In this document: positions 12,552 through 23,300 of the stretch, piece after piece
Layout: each line of letters begins with the position of its first letter
Position numbering within the stretch: the stretch's first letter is position 1
Source of the DNA: Pseudozyma flocculosa PF-1
Lineage: Eukaryota; Basidiomycota; Ustilaginomycetes; Ustilaginales; Ustilaginaceae
Reading direction: 5' to 3'
Assembly: GCF_000417875.1 (NCBI RefSeq)
Contig: NW_006920877.1
Span: forward strand, 115,596-179,595
DNA: 64,000 nucleotides
Program-made: the position numbers and the translations under genes
The notes under the pieces: generated by a model
What the model was told of the DNA's origin: nothing
What the model saw: only the letters and a program-made list of their open reading frames with translations
Databases searched by the model: none

Positions 12552-15500
12552 TTAGAAGTCCACGCCGAGCAGCGCCGTGCCCGCCGGACTCTTCTCGAGG
12601 CTCTGGATCTGCCGCGCGTACCAGCCGTCGGATTGGAGCCGCGCCATGACGCTGCCCTCGTCCTGAGCCGGGTTGGGCCCGTGCGAGGTACCGGCGCGTC
12701 CGGTACGTGGCCTCTGCGTGCGGGGTCCCTGTGCCGATCCCGGGCGCGCCTGTGTGAGCTCGCGGCGGCCGCCTGTCGGTGCCGTCGAGGGTCGCAGGTT
12801 GGAGCGGAAGGCGTTGACCGCCTGCGCGTAGCTGCCTCGCATTTGATCCCGTCCGTCGTCGCCGCCAGCGGCGCCGCCAGAGGGGCCCTGTCGGCTGCCT
12901 GTCCGGCCAGACGAGAGCGCAGAGGCACCGGCGTCTGCCGCGGCGGGCCTTCGTGCCTTGCGGCCGTTGGGCGTCGGTGGCGGCATCGGGTAGCCGTAGA
13001 CGTCGGACGGGTCGACATCGCCCGGCGCCGCCTTGTTACCGTGCTTCTTGCCGTCATCGGAGCGCTCGTCGACATACCGGTGGCCGCCTTGGGTCGAGAC
13101 CGTAGCACTGGCCGTCTCCTCGGTGATAGTGTCGTCGGCGGGGTGTGCAAAGCGGCCCTGGCTGACGACGGCGGAACCCTGGCCCTCGCCGCCCTCGAGG
13201 ATGAAGCGTCGGATGCCGAGCGAAGAGCCGCCGTTGCCGCCATTCTGCCCGTTGAACGAGTTGCTGCGCGCCACCGTCGACGAAGGGCTGCTGGACCGCT
13301 GGTCCTCGGCCCGGAGGCCGGCGACGCCGCGCATTTCGACGTCGTCCTGCTGCTGCTGGACCTGGGGTGACCGGACCGAGGCGGCGCTGGTGCGACGGTC
13401 ACGCTGCTCGGCGGGGATCCTGGGCGAGCCCTCGTACAGCGATGGCTCGTAGGCGTCCTCCCTCGAGGTGCGCTGCACCGGGTCGTTGCTGAGCCGCGAG
13501 GCCCAGCGCCTCACCGTCGGCAGGGGGTAGCTGTGCTTCGAGTTGGGGCTGCCGTAGTGGTCCTTGACCAGGTCCTTTTCGTCGCCCGAGCTCGAGTCGA
13601 GGCGGTCGTCGCTGGTGTTGTAGGCGGCATAGCGCCCAGACGAGATCATCGAGTCCTTGTGCTGCAGGTAGGCGTCGATGCCCTTCTCCTCGGCCTCGCT
13701 TTGCAGCGACGACGGGTAGCGCCTGCGCATCTCGACCATGACCTCGTGTTCAAAGTCGTCCGCCTGCCTGCCTCGCAGGAGCATCATCTGGCTCTTGGAG
13801 AAGAGCGTGTAAGGGATGAAGACGAAGGGGGTGGCGCTGTTGGGCTTGTCGGTGGGGACGATGTCCGACACAAACTGGCCGCTCTCGTTGCCAGAGTAGG
13901 ATGTGGGCATGGCGCGCGCCTCGGGCAGGACCGCCTGCACCAGGATCATCTCGGCGGGCGCCGTCATGTCGTCGAGGCTCGAGGGCACCTCGAGCACCTC
14001 GGCGCTGATGCGAGCCGTCTGGCAGATCTTGGGATAGAAGCGGACCGAGTTGTGCAGGGCATCGAGCGCAATGAAGAGGGCCGTCTGGAACTGGATCATG
14101 AGCTGGAGGGCGTCCTGCTCGAGCTCGGACTCGGGGTCGCGCACGACGTGGAGCGACGACATCGACTGGAGGTACTTGCGGCGCTCGCCCGAGCGAATCG
14201 ACTCGCGCTCGCAGATCTTCATGGCGTCCTCCATCGTAGCCTGGTCGAGGGATCCGAGGAAGGTCTTCATCTCGGGCGTGATGTACTCGACGTCCGGCAG
14301 GCGGTAGGCGGGGATCTGGTGGCGGGCGAAGTTGTAGACAAGCACGTCGAGGCCGCCTTCCTTGCTGGTCGAGGCGCGGACGCCAAAGAGGCCGGCGTAG
14401 ACACCGCCGGGCTGGACCACGGGACGGGTGCCACGCTTCGAGTAGACCTTGAGCGACTCGAGCAGAGGCTCCATCTCGTCCTTCTTGACGGCGACGCGGT
14501 CGGCGAGGACGCCGGCGAGGAAGCGGGTCTCGGTCATGCGGTAGCCGCGCTGGCGGAAGCGCTCGGTGCTCGCGTCGGCGGATCCGGGCAGCTCGCGGAC
14601 GAGGAAGAGCATGGCGCCCTCCTCCTGCGAGTCGCCATCGCCAAAGATGCTGGGGACGGGGCCGTTGATGGAGCTCTCGTCGTCGGCAAACTGCTTCGAG
14701 GGCGCGAACTTGTCGGCGAGCTGCGCCTGGCCCTCGCTGTGCCGGGTGCCGGTGGGCAGGACGTGGTCGTAGAGGACGCCGATGTCCTCAAAGGGGATGG
14801 CGAGCTCGTCGGCCAGCTGGTTGGCGGCGTAGATGAAGCGGTCGCGGAAGTCGGCGAGCGACTGGGGGCCCTTGCGTCGCTCCTCGGCCAGGTCGAGGCT
14901 CCTCCGGCCGGTGGCGATGATCTTCTTGCCGCGGCGCTTCCACTCGGCCTCGCGCCGCTGCTCGTTTTGCGCCTCGGCGAGGAAGCGGGCCGAGATGGCC
15001 TTGAGCCACGGCGTGATCATGTGCCAGTCCCACGAAAGCGAATAGAGCCACTGGAACGTGGGCTGGCGGTTGTCGAGGGCCTCGAGGATGTCACGGGTGT
15101 TGACGTCGGTCTCGATGATCATGAGGGGCATGGTGCCGTCGGGCTTGACCAGCAGGCGGCCCTGCTTGTCGAACGTGGCCGAGCAGACCACGACCTTCTT
15201 GGCCCTGCTGCGGGCGTTTTTGATGACGAGGAGGTCGGACACGCCGATGAAGATCGAGAAGATGACGATGACGGCGCACATCGAGGCAATGGCGATCACG
15301 AGGACATTGTTGCGCGTCTTGCCGCCGAGCAGGTTGCCGGGCTGCGACACGCCGCTGGCGGGCACCTGGTAGCTGGTTCCCCACACGCCGATGTAGTGCA
15401 TTCCCGAGACGCCTCCGGCGAGGATGAGTGCGCAGAGGATGCGCTTCCACCAGCTGTCCTCCCACTGGGCGCGGAACTTGAAAAAGGCGACGAGGGCGAC

Positions 15501-16085
15501 GGTCGAGGCGATGCAAGCGACGACGATCGACGCGACGACCTGGGCGGGCGAGTAGATGACGGTGAAGTTGGTCTTGAGAGAGGCCGAGTAGTGCATCAGC
15601 GAGACGATGAGGCCGACGAGGATGCCGCTGAGCGAGGTGCGGAGGATGCTGAACGAGACCTGGGCGTCGACGATGAAGAAGGCGAGCAGCAGGGCGACGA
15701 GCGGGACGAAGAGGCTGAGGACGGTGAAGCCCGGGTTGACCTTGATGTACCAGGTGACGCCGGCAATGGGGCGGAGCGACATGTACATGCCGATGAAGTG
15801 CATGCCCCAGATGCCGACGCTGGCCATGGTGGTGGCGGCGAGCGAGAGGAGGGCCATGTTCTTGAGACCCTTGTTGCCCGTCCGCTTGCCGAGGACGAGC
15901 AGCGTGGCGTACGAGCCGAGCGCGGCGACGGCGACCGAGGCGAAGACGATGCCCGGGCTGAACCTCTGCGGGATGCGGTGCTGGGTGTAGTACTCTGCGA
16001 CGGCCGTCATGTTGCTGGCCGACAGGTAGTCGGGCAGCTTGGGCTCCGAGTAGAGCCCTCTCGCCACCAGGTATGTCGCTGCCAT
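12552..16085 (-). CDS. MHYT-domain seven-helix membrane sensor protein
   Basis: One uninterrupted reading frame of 1,177 residues. The N-terminal third (about residues 45-305) has seven hydrophobic segments and three MHYT-type motifs: MHFI at 95-98, MHYS at 164-167 and MHYI at 229-232. This spacing is diagnostic of the MHYT domain, best known from bacterial signalling proteins, where the Met/His residues are proposed to bind copper and sense a diatomic gas or redox state. The cytoplasmic remainder starts with a conserved region (about 310-800) and ends in a long disordered Ser/Gly/Arg-rich tail (about 850-1177). No diguanylate cyclase or kinase domain of the bacterial type is visible. Fungal relatives are known but of unclear function. 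It borders the 8.9 kb gene-poor block on its 5' side. Confidence 0.9.
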   Translation of the reverse strand: MAATYLVARGLYSEPKLPDYLSASNMTAVAEYYTQHRIPQRFSPGIVFASVAVAALGSYATLLVLGKRTGNKGLKNMALLSLAATTMASVGIWGMHFIGMYMSLRPIAGVTWYIKVNPGFTVLSLFVPLVALLLAFFIVDAQVSFSILRTSLSGILVGLIVSLMHYSASLKTNFTVIYSPAQVVASIVVACIASTVALVAFFKFRAQWEDSWWKRILCALILAGGVSGMHYIGVWGTSYQVPASGVSQPGNLLGGKTRNNVLVIAIASMCAVIVIFSIFIGVSDLLVIKNARSRAKKVVVCSATFDKQGRLLVKPDGTMPLMIIETDVNTRDILEALDNRQPTFQWLYSLSWDWHMITPWLKAISARFLAEAQNEQRREAEWKRRGKKIIATGRRSLDLAEERRKGPQSLADFRDRFIYAANQLADELAIPFEDIGVLYDHVLPTGTRHSEGQAQLADKFAPSKQFADDESSINGPVPSIFGDGDSQEEGAMLFLVRELPGSADASTERFRQRGYRMTETRFLAGVLADRVAVKKDEMEPLLESLKVYSKRGTRPVVQPGGVYAGLFGVRASTSKEGGLDVLVYNFARHQIPAYRLPDVEYITPEMKTFLGSLDQATMEDAMKICERESIRSGERRKYLQSMSSLHVVRDPESELEQDALQLMIQFQTALFIALDALHNSVRFYPKICQTARISAEVLEVPSSLDDMTAPAEMILVQAVLPEARAMPTSYSGNESGQFVSDIVPTDKPNSATPFVFIPYTLFSKSQMMLLRGRQADDFEHEVMVEMRRRYPSSLQSEAEEKGIDAYLQHKDSMISSGRYAAYNTSDDRLDSSSGDEKDLVKDHYGSPNSKHSYPLPTVRRWASRLSNDPVQRTSREDAYEPSLYEGSPRIPAEQRDRRTSAASVRSPQVQQQQDDVEMRGVAGLRAEDQRSSSPSSTVARSNSFNGQNGGNGGSSLGIRRFILEGGEGQGSAVVSQGRFAHPADDTITEETASATVSTQGGHRYVDERSDDGKKHGNKAAPGDVDPSDVYGYPMPPPTPNGRKARRPAAADAGASALSSGRTGSRQGPSGGAAGGDDGRDQMRGSYAQAVNAFRSNLRPSTAPTGGRRELTQARPGSAQGPRTQRPRTGRAGTSHGPNPAQDEGSVMARLQSDGWYARQIQSLEKSPAGTALLGVDF

Positions 16086-16770
16086 CTTGTCAAGGCGCCG
16101 GGAGAGGGTCGCTGAGGCACGTTTCTACGATGCGCTGGCAGACGAGGATTCTGCCGCTGCTGGTCACCGTCGTGGCCGTGGCCGTTCAAAGAGGCTGGTG
16201 GCTATGTCGTCGGCACCGCTAGCGAAGGCTGCAGGTCAAAGGGGAGGCCGGGTCGGCCGGGTGCACCAGCTGTGCAGGGCCGGTCGAAGCGCAAAGGGCT
16301 TGCACTGACAGAGGGGGCGCGGCGCGGCTAGGAACCTGAAGACAGTGTGGCGTCCGATCCCGGCACGGTTTCGACGAGGGCGTGCAAAGGGAGGATGCGA
16401 AAGGCGCCCGGAGACCGAGAAGGACGAGGAGGAGGAGGAGGGGGGAGCAGGCCGAAGAGCGGCGGCAAAGCGGCAGAGGTGAGCGATGGAAGAGACGAGG
16501 AGAGGGGGCGAAGGGGAAAGCCGCTCCACTCTGGCAAAGCTGGGCTTACCTTTATGTAGGGCCCGAGGAATGGGGGTACGCAGCGTGGCTGACAGCGTGC
16601 GAAGCGGGCCGGGCCAGGCAGAGAGGGCGGGCAGCTAGGCTGGCGCTCGAGGAGGCGTGTGAGGAGGCGACGCCCAGGAACGGGAGGTGGACCCTTCTTG
16701 TCTAGGGCGTTGTGAAGGCTTGCCTCGGGTGCGTCTGTCGGGGATGGAAAAGGGCAGGCAGAGGCAGGCG

Positions 16771-16820
16771 AGGCAAGGCGAGGCAAGGCGAGGCAAGGCG
16801 AGGCAAGGCGAGGCAAGGCG
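16771..16820. repeat. (AGGCAAGGCG)5 tandem repeat
   Basis: Five perfect copies of a 10-bp unit upstream of the MHYT gene, inside a longer G-rich stretch. Related GGCGA/GGCCA arrays occur elsewhere in intergenic DNA of this window. Confidence 0.95.
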
Positions 16821-17308
16821 AGGTAGAGCGTGGAGACGAGGGAGGAGGGACGGGGAGGCGCAAGGCAGGCGCTTGCTTGGCGGCCTCTGGACTGTCTGCT
16901 GCTCTGGCTTGCCGTGCTTGCTTTGCTGCTGTGCGTGCGTGCGTGCGTGCGTGCGTACGTGGTTGTCGAGGCAGGCCAGGCAACTGTTTGGCTATCTGCG
17001 ATCTGGTGGGTTCAGGCTTGATGTCGGTTGGCGGACAGACGGCGGGCTGCAGGCAAGCAGGAGGGGAAGGGCAAGAGCAGGGCAAGGGAGAAAGAGGCAG
17101 GGCGGCGGGGGGCCGTAGGTCAAGGTCGAGGTCCAGGTCCAGGTCGAGGTCGAGGTCCAGGACCCGGGAGGAAGGGGCCAGGCAAGGCAGGGGTGCCGGG
17201 AGCGGACGGCCGGTGGAAGAAACGGGCAAGCAGGCAGGCAGGCAAGCAAGGGCGATGCGGCTGGCATCGTGAGCGTGGGTACAGCCAGGCCAGCCATTCA
17301 GGCAGAGA

Positions 17309-17333
17309 GGCCAGGCCAGGCCAGGCCAGGCCA
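17309..17333. repeat. (GGCCA)5 tandem repeat
   Basis: Five copies of GGCCA followed by GGCGA-like sequence, in the gene-poor block. The same unit recurs at 40981 and, on the opposite strand, at 63666. Confidence 0.93.
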
Positions 17334-20300
17334 GGCGACGCAGGCCATTCAGCCACGCCAATGGCGACGCACGCATGCATGGCAGGGTCGAGGTGAGGAG
17401 CGAGGAACGGCGTACGCCGGTCGGTGCCCAGCCTACCTGCCGCCTCTTCCTACCTGCTTGCCTGCTTGTCTTGCGTTGCGTTGCGTTGCGTTGCCTTGGC
17501 TTTGCCTGCCTGCCTGGGACCTCTATTCATGCCGCCGCAGACGCGACAGAAGCGGCGTCAGAGCCGACTTCGGTCTGCCGGCCTGTCTCTCTCTGCTCTC
17601 TCTCTCTCTTTGCAAACCTAGTCGGCGCCGTGCTCGCTGCTTGCGCTTGCTCTTCTAGCTGCTCCATTTGCCGCTGCAGAGGGTGCCGCACGTACTCAAC
17701 GGCTCTGCTTCAAGAGGACCACGGCAAGCTGGCCACCAAATTGAGCGGCAGTAGAGCGTCAGAGCGCCTCTTTGCTGCCGTCGGAGACGCAGACCGGAGT
17801 CAGAAGGAAAGGCAGGCAGGAAGGGGTGGGAGAAAAAGCCAGGGATGGGGGGCGGCAGCAGGCAAGCCAGAGACAGCGGCGGAGGCCGAGGCAACCCGCG
17901 GAGAGAGAGAGAGAGCCAGCAAGAGGGCAAAGGGGCAGGCAGGAACGAAAGAAAGGACGCCGGGCGTACGGTCGAGCGAGAGAGCAAGCGGAAAGAAGGA
18001 GCGGCAGGTGGGCGTAGGTTTGTCGGTACGGACAGCCAGGCCGGCAGGCAGGCTGGATTTCGGGGCCTGGCCTGCTTATTGCGAAATCGACCTCGACCTC
18101 GACCTCGAACCCGGGACCTGAAACCTGGGGGGGTGGGGGCGCTGGTTCGCGCTGCCGGCTCGAGTAACACCGTCGTGTGTGCTCGCGTGGGTGTGGGTGA
18201 GTTTGGAGCGGCAGGCAGGCCACAGGGCGGTTTTCGCTGCCTGCCAAAACGGCCGTCGAGCCGATAGAAAACGGAGCAGGCAGGCGAGCTTGGCCTGGCC
18301 GTGCTTTTTTTGTCTGGCCTGGCCGCGGCGGGACCATACAACATGACGACCGGCTCGACCTCGTCGTCGCCGTCCATTCGGGTGGCGACGCCGTCCTCAA
18401 AGATTTCCAAAGCAGCGGTGCGGACAGGCCTGTTGGCTGGCTTGCAGGCAGAAGAGGGTTGGCGACGGGCAGGCAGGCGCATGCGTAGTGTGTGTGAGAG
18501 AGAGGGGTGGACAGACGCGGGAGGCTAGGGTCCACGCAAGGGGTTGTCGGCCACACAGCCCCGACCGGCGAAGACCAACGCACGCTCCGTGGTGGCGGCC
18601 GCCGCCCTCGAGCACCATCGCGGACGGCAACGCGCCGACGAGACAGACGAGCGAGTCGAAGGCAAGCCATGCCGGCCGGGCCTCAGCTGAGCAGCTTGGC
18701 AGCCGGCCTTACTCAATAATCTTCCAGGACGCTGACTGCTGGTCAAGGCGCGGGGCGATGAGAGGATGGCCCGACGTGGTCCGCCACCGCTCGGATCGCG
18801 CACTCGCGCCGAAATCTCCCTCGGTGAGCACACCCCTCCGACCCCCTTGAACCCCCCTCTCTCGCGAACAAAGCGGACCGGGGCGATCGAGATTGAGTTG
18901 CCAGATAGACTCACAACTCTACCGGCAAGAGATCACCCTCCGGCCCTGGCTGTCTCGAGCAGATAGATCAACCTTTTGTGTGGCTTTGTCCCGGACCGTC
19001 TCCCTCGACATCCTGCATTATCCACCTCTTTTGGATCTGCAAGGAGGCCATCCCGTCTGTTCCTGGAATCAACAGCAGGACGGAGCAAAGGCAAGCAGGC
19101 TTGCAAAGGCGTATACACACGACAGTGAGCTACAACGCTACCTCTCGTCCCGGTCCCCGTCTTGCCTTGGCTGACGAGGTCACCGACACTGGTCAGAGTG
19201 TGGGTCCCGCCCCTTCGAAATCCGACCATCGATCGTCACCATATGTGAGTCTGTAGAGCCCGTGGCACAGCTAGACCGCTGTCTCGATCAGATGGCTTGA
19301 AGTGACTTCAGTTCATAAGCGGGACAGGGCCGGTGCCATATGAATAATAGCCAAGCCACGGCACGGGCCGTTTCGTCGTCTCTTTGACAAGACAGGACCG
19401 GGGACCAAGTTCGGGCCCCAGGTGGTCCGGTACGCCGTGCGCTTGCCCGTCGGCCGGGTCTCGAGTTCAGTACGCCCACATCTCGGTAAGTTGGTGGCCA
19501 AGCGGGCGTAGGACGGCGGGTGGTTATGTTACGTTACGTTGGATCCTGCTCAAACGCGCTCATCGGCGCAACACGAACAGGTACAGATCCCGAAGACGCT
19601 GAGCCGGGCGCCACGTCTGCTTAGCTTCCTCTTTCCGGACCGAGTCGAGGCGACAGCTCCGACAGAGTCAGGCTCAAAGTGACAGCAGCATGTACGTATG
19701 TGCAACGGCCGCAGTCCGGCCTGTCCGACGTGTGGTTGCTGAGCGGGTACGGTGGTGGTGATGAGTGTGAGACAGCGCAGCAGGCGGCAAGCTGCGGTCG
19801 GGGTACAGGCTGCCTGGAGCACCCAACGAGCCCCTCGTCGTACAGCAGCTGAGCTCCACGCTGCTCGCGCGAGCGAAGGTACGAGCGTGCGTGTCTGCTG
19901 CATGCAGGCGACGCCCAAATGCGGTGAGGCGGTGGCAACGATGCCGACAGAGGACAACGGGCGACAGGTAGGTAGATCGAAAGATGGCCCAGCGCAGGCC
20001 GCAGGCCGCAGGCAGCAGGCAGCAGGCCAAAAGTGGCCAACGCCGGCCGACACAACATCGACCGGCTCAGCTCCGCCCAGCCAGCCAACATTGTCGGGGC
20101 CGGTTGCCGCGATCTCACCACCATCTTTGGCCGGCCCCGCTTGCTTTATCCGGCAGAGACGGAGTGCAAAGCAGCAGCAACACCGCACAAACGCCGTCGA
20201 GATCGTCAACGACCCAGGCGTTGAGCCGCTCACGACAACACAACACCTACCCATCGCGAAGTCTTATTACATGAGCACATCATCTCAGATCGGAAGCGGG

Positions 20301-23300
20301 AAGAGTCACGGAGGCCAATCGGATTTGCACAGCGGCCACAGGATGGGAGGATGAGAGGATCAGGCAGTGTGGCGTTCGGTTCGGGCCGAGCTCGAGCGAG
20401 GAGAGCACGTACGAGCGGCGCTGCCCTCTTTTGACCCACGCGGAGCGTTGATAAGCAGGCCGGCGGTTTGTGGCCAACGAGACACTTCTGCCTGCCGCTG
20501 ACGATCCCTATCATCCCAAGTCGCCGGGATGCCCTTTCAGCTTCGGCCGGAACGAGCCCATCTTGATCGTTCGGCCTCCACGGTCAAGAAGTAGCGAGGG
20601 CAGGTGCTCCTCGAACGAGCACATCGACAAGCAGGCTATGACCATACGACGTCTGGGTCGGCATCGCAAGCGAGAGCAATCTCGTTTCCGTATCGCCGTC
20701 TCCACCACGCACGGCTGCCATGTGCTTAGCTTCGCTCGCCTTAGCTTGGCTCTATCGAGCTTCTAGCTCGTCGCTTGCCCAACGAAACGTCCACGCCGCC
20801 TGCTTCTTCTCGTTTGACGCCCAAACCAGCAGGTCCCGGGATCGGCAGACGAGCCGTAGCCGGTCTCGGTTAAATTTCGACGTCTCGCGAGCTCACCCGA
20901 CCGGCAAAGTGAGTGTGGCGGGCGGGCGAGCAGGTTGGCAGAGCGAGCCAGGGCCACCACCTCGCCGTCGCCATCCCCATCCCCATCACCTGGACTGCAG
21001 AGATGGGAATTCTACGAGATCACCGTCTTGCGGGAAGAGGTTTGCAGCCGCTGCAGACGTCAGCCTGGCGTGGGCACACCGCTCCTGGGCCGTCTTTTGT
21101 GGCCGTCACAGCCCGCTAAGCCACGTCGCGAGCTCACGGCGACTGCTGCGAACCAGCCGCAGCATGTTCCCGCTGTACGCTCGGGGCTCGACTCGACTTC
21201 GCAAACCCGCGACTTGCTGCAAACGGCCAGCCTTTCCCGCCACCTTTTGCTCAAAGGAGGCGCCAATCTGCCGCCATCTGCATACTTTAAGATTGGTCCT
21301 CCGCGTGCTCAGACCCTCGTCGGGCACCCAGCGACATGGTTATTGCGTAGCCACCTGCTCACCGCCTCACCAACATGAGCAGTAGCCGGTACAGATGACT
21401 GCATGTACATACAAATTGGCACTCTGAGCTGTATTGCGATGCGCATCTTCGTACACACGAGGGCCGAGAAGAAAGACGTCCGATCAATTGTGGCGTCGAA
21501 GCGGACACGGGTCGTTTGCTGCATAATTGTCTTCGTCTCGAGGACGCCGCGTCCAGCCGTCGGTGTCTTTCGATGTACATAAGCCCTTGCTCGAATGGTC
21601 GTTGATGTCCTCTCGACGCAATGGCCAACCCGTGAGTAGCTATCTGTGACAAGCCGATCAAGCGCCACTCTCTCTGTAGGTACCAAGATATGGGATTGCT
21701 CCTCGGTGTTTGACCATGCCGCGTGACGGGCATGCCCGACGAGCAACCCGAACCTACGACGGTCACTCTGCAGCCAGGAAATGCTCTGCAAGCCTCGGGA
21801 AAGAGATTGGCGATGCAGTGCTGGCTCATCCAAGCCGCACCGAGAACATCGCTCTTAGACAGAGATGCTGAGCCCACCCATGCCTCTACGATCTCCTCCC
21901 GGCAGACCATGCAGGGCGTGATGGCAGCCGAGTCCAAGCCGGTTGATCATCGGGAAACACTGGATCTACGAGGACGCCTGCTCGCCCATGGCATGCCTCC
22001 CGGGCACACGCGTTGGTCGAGATGGCTGATACCCTTGCCTGCCGTTGCACAGGGGCAGGAGCGGCCAAGCAGGGCAAGATCCCCCTCGGCAGGTCCGCGG
22101 AACCAACAAGGCTTGTTTCCCTGGCAACATTTCGCCAAGCCACCACCCACTATTTTGGGTACATACCGTAGAGACTCGAGGACAAAGAAAGAGTTAGGTA
22201 GGCCGCGGGCATGGCGAGCGAGCTGCTCGTAACTTTGTTCTCTTCTGTTGCTGGTTCAGCGGGCTGGCGATTCTCGCCATGGTGGCGTCGTTGACGAGCA
22301 AAGATCAACCGGCAGAGGCAGAGGCTAAGGCAGCACCGCCATGGCCGATGGATGAGCCTGGCCTCGTCGCGCCACCATGAACCACGTCGATGGTATCGTC
22401 ACGACCGGGAGGCATCGGCGTCTTCGCTTCCCACGTCGCTCGCCGTTTGTCGTACTGTACAGTACCCCACTCGTCATATCGGCGAACCGGGTCGAGGATG
22501 GCGTGACGAGGGCATCCTGATGGTGGCATGACACCGGTACTGAGGTCGATCGACATGCTGTATGCATGGGGCACCACCCGTGCTGTCTCCCTCTTTCGAC
22601 GCAACGAACAACCAAGCTCCAAGCGAGCATGCAGGCCGACGTACGGCGTGCTGTAGCCTCATCGAGCAGCACACGTCTTGCCTCCATACGCACGGCGCCG
22701 ACGACGTTGTTCTCGGCTAGACGTCGCCTGCCACGCGGGTCTCGGGGGTGCTCGGTGAGCAGACAACGATGCCATGCGATGCGATGCGTTGTACACGCGC
22801 AGCCACGACGACGAGGCCGGGTCGGTGGGTGGCGCACCTCTGACGAGCCTCCTTTTGCGCCCTCATGCGTCGTTGGGATCGCGCAGCGGATGACAAACAC
22901 ATGATGCTGTATGGAAGAGCGAGACACCGTCGCTGCTTGACGAGCGGCGGGTGACGAGGTTTGTGCTGGACCGGCCAGTTGATGCCTCGCCGCCTTTGCC
23001 GGCGACGGCCAGATGCCCCTCGCCCCCGTGTTACCCAGTTGCTCCGGGACGGTGCGGTGCGGTATCGTCGTTCGTCTCGACATCAACGCGGCCCCTTTGA
23101 CACTCCCGAGGGAAAGGTACGGAGGTGGCTTTGCGGGTCTCCCGAGCGCGTCGGGCGACAACCATGCGGAGATCGTCTGGTGCCTTTGCAATCGAGGGGT
23201 CGTCGCTACGTCGGCAGCAAGAATGCGACATGGTGGGTGCTCAAGTTCACCAGGACTGGCTCAGGGGACATACGGCCTGACCATGGCTATGGCCGTTGCA

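Noticed and set aside
13533..16115. 860-codon open frame on the plus strand opposite the MHYT gene
   Set aside because: It is rich in Val, Asp, Glu, Arg and Gly with no domain, as expected for the antisense of GC-rich coding DNA. The minus-strand frame has membrane helices and MHYT motifs.
16702..17376. Repetitive Pro/Leu/Ala minus-strand ORFs over the AGGCAAGGCG and GAGGTC tracts
   Set aside because: They are translations of short tandem repeats, not genes.
18095..18125. T-arm-like sequence (CGGGTTCGAGG on the minus strand)
   Set aside because: It lies within a CTCGAC repeat, and no acceptor, D or anticodon stems can be formed around it.
20720..21385. 221-codon plus-strand ORF in the gene-poor block
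   Set aside because: The start looks slightly hydrophobic, but the body is Arg/Ser/His-rich and random in composition, with no convincing splice extension.
21359..21937. 192-codon minus-strand ORF with several Cys (starts MDSAAITPCMVCREE)
   Set aside because: It is the most protein-like ORF of the gene-poor block, but it has no known domain, no clear signal peptide and overlaps other ORFs. Without transcript or homology support I do not call it a gene.
22325..23191. 288-codon minus-strand ORF in the gene-poor block
   Set aside because: Arg/His/Thr-rich random-looking sequence without family resemblance; open frames of this length are expected in GC-rich DNA.
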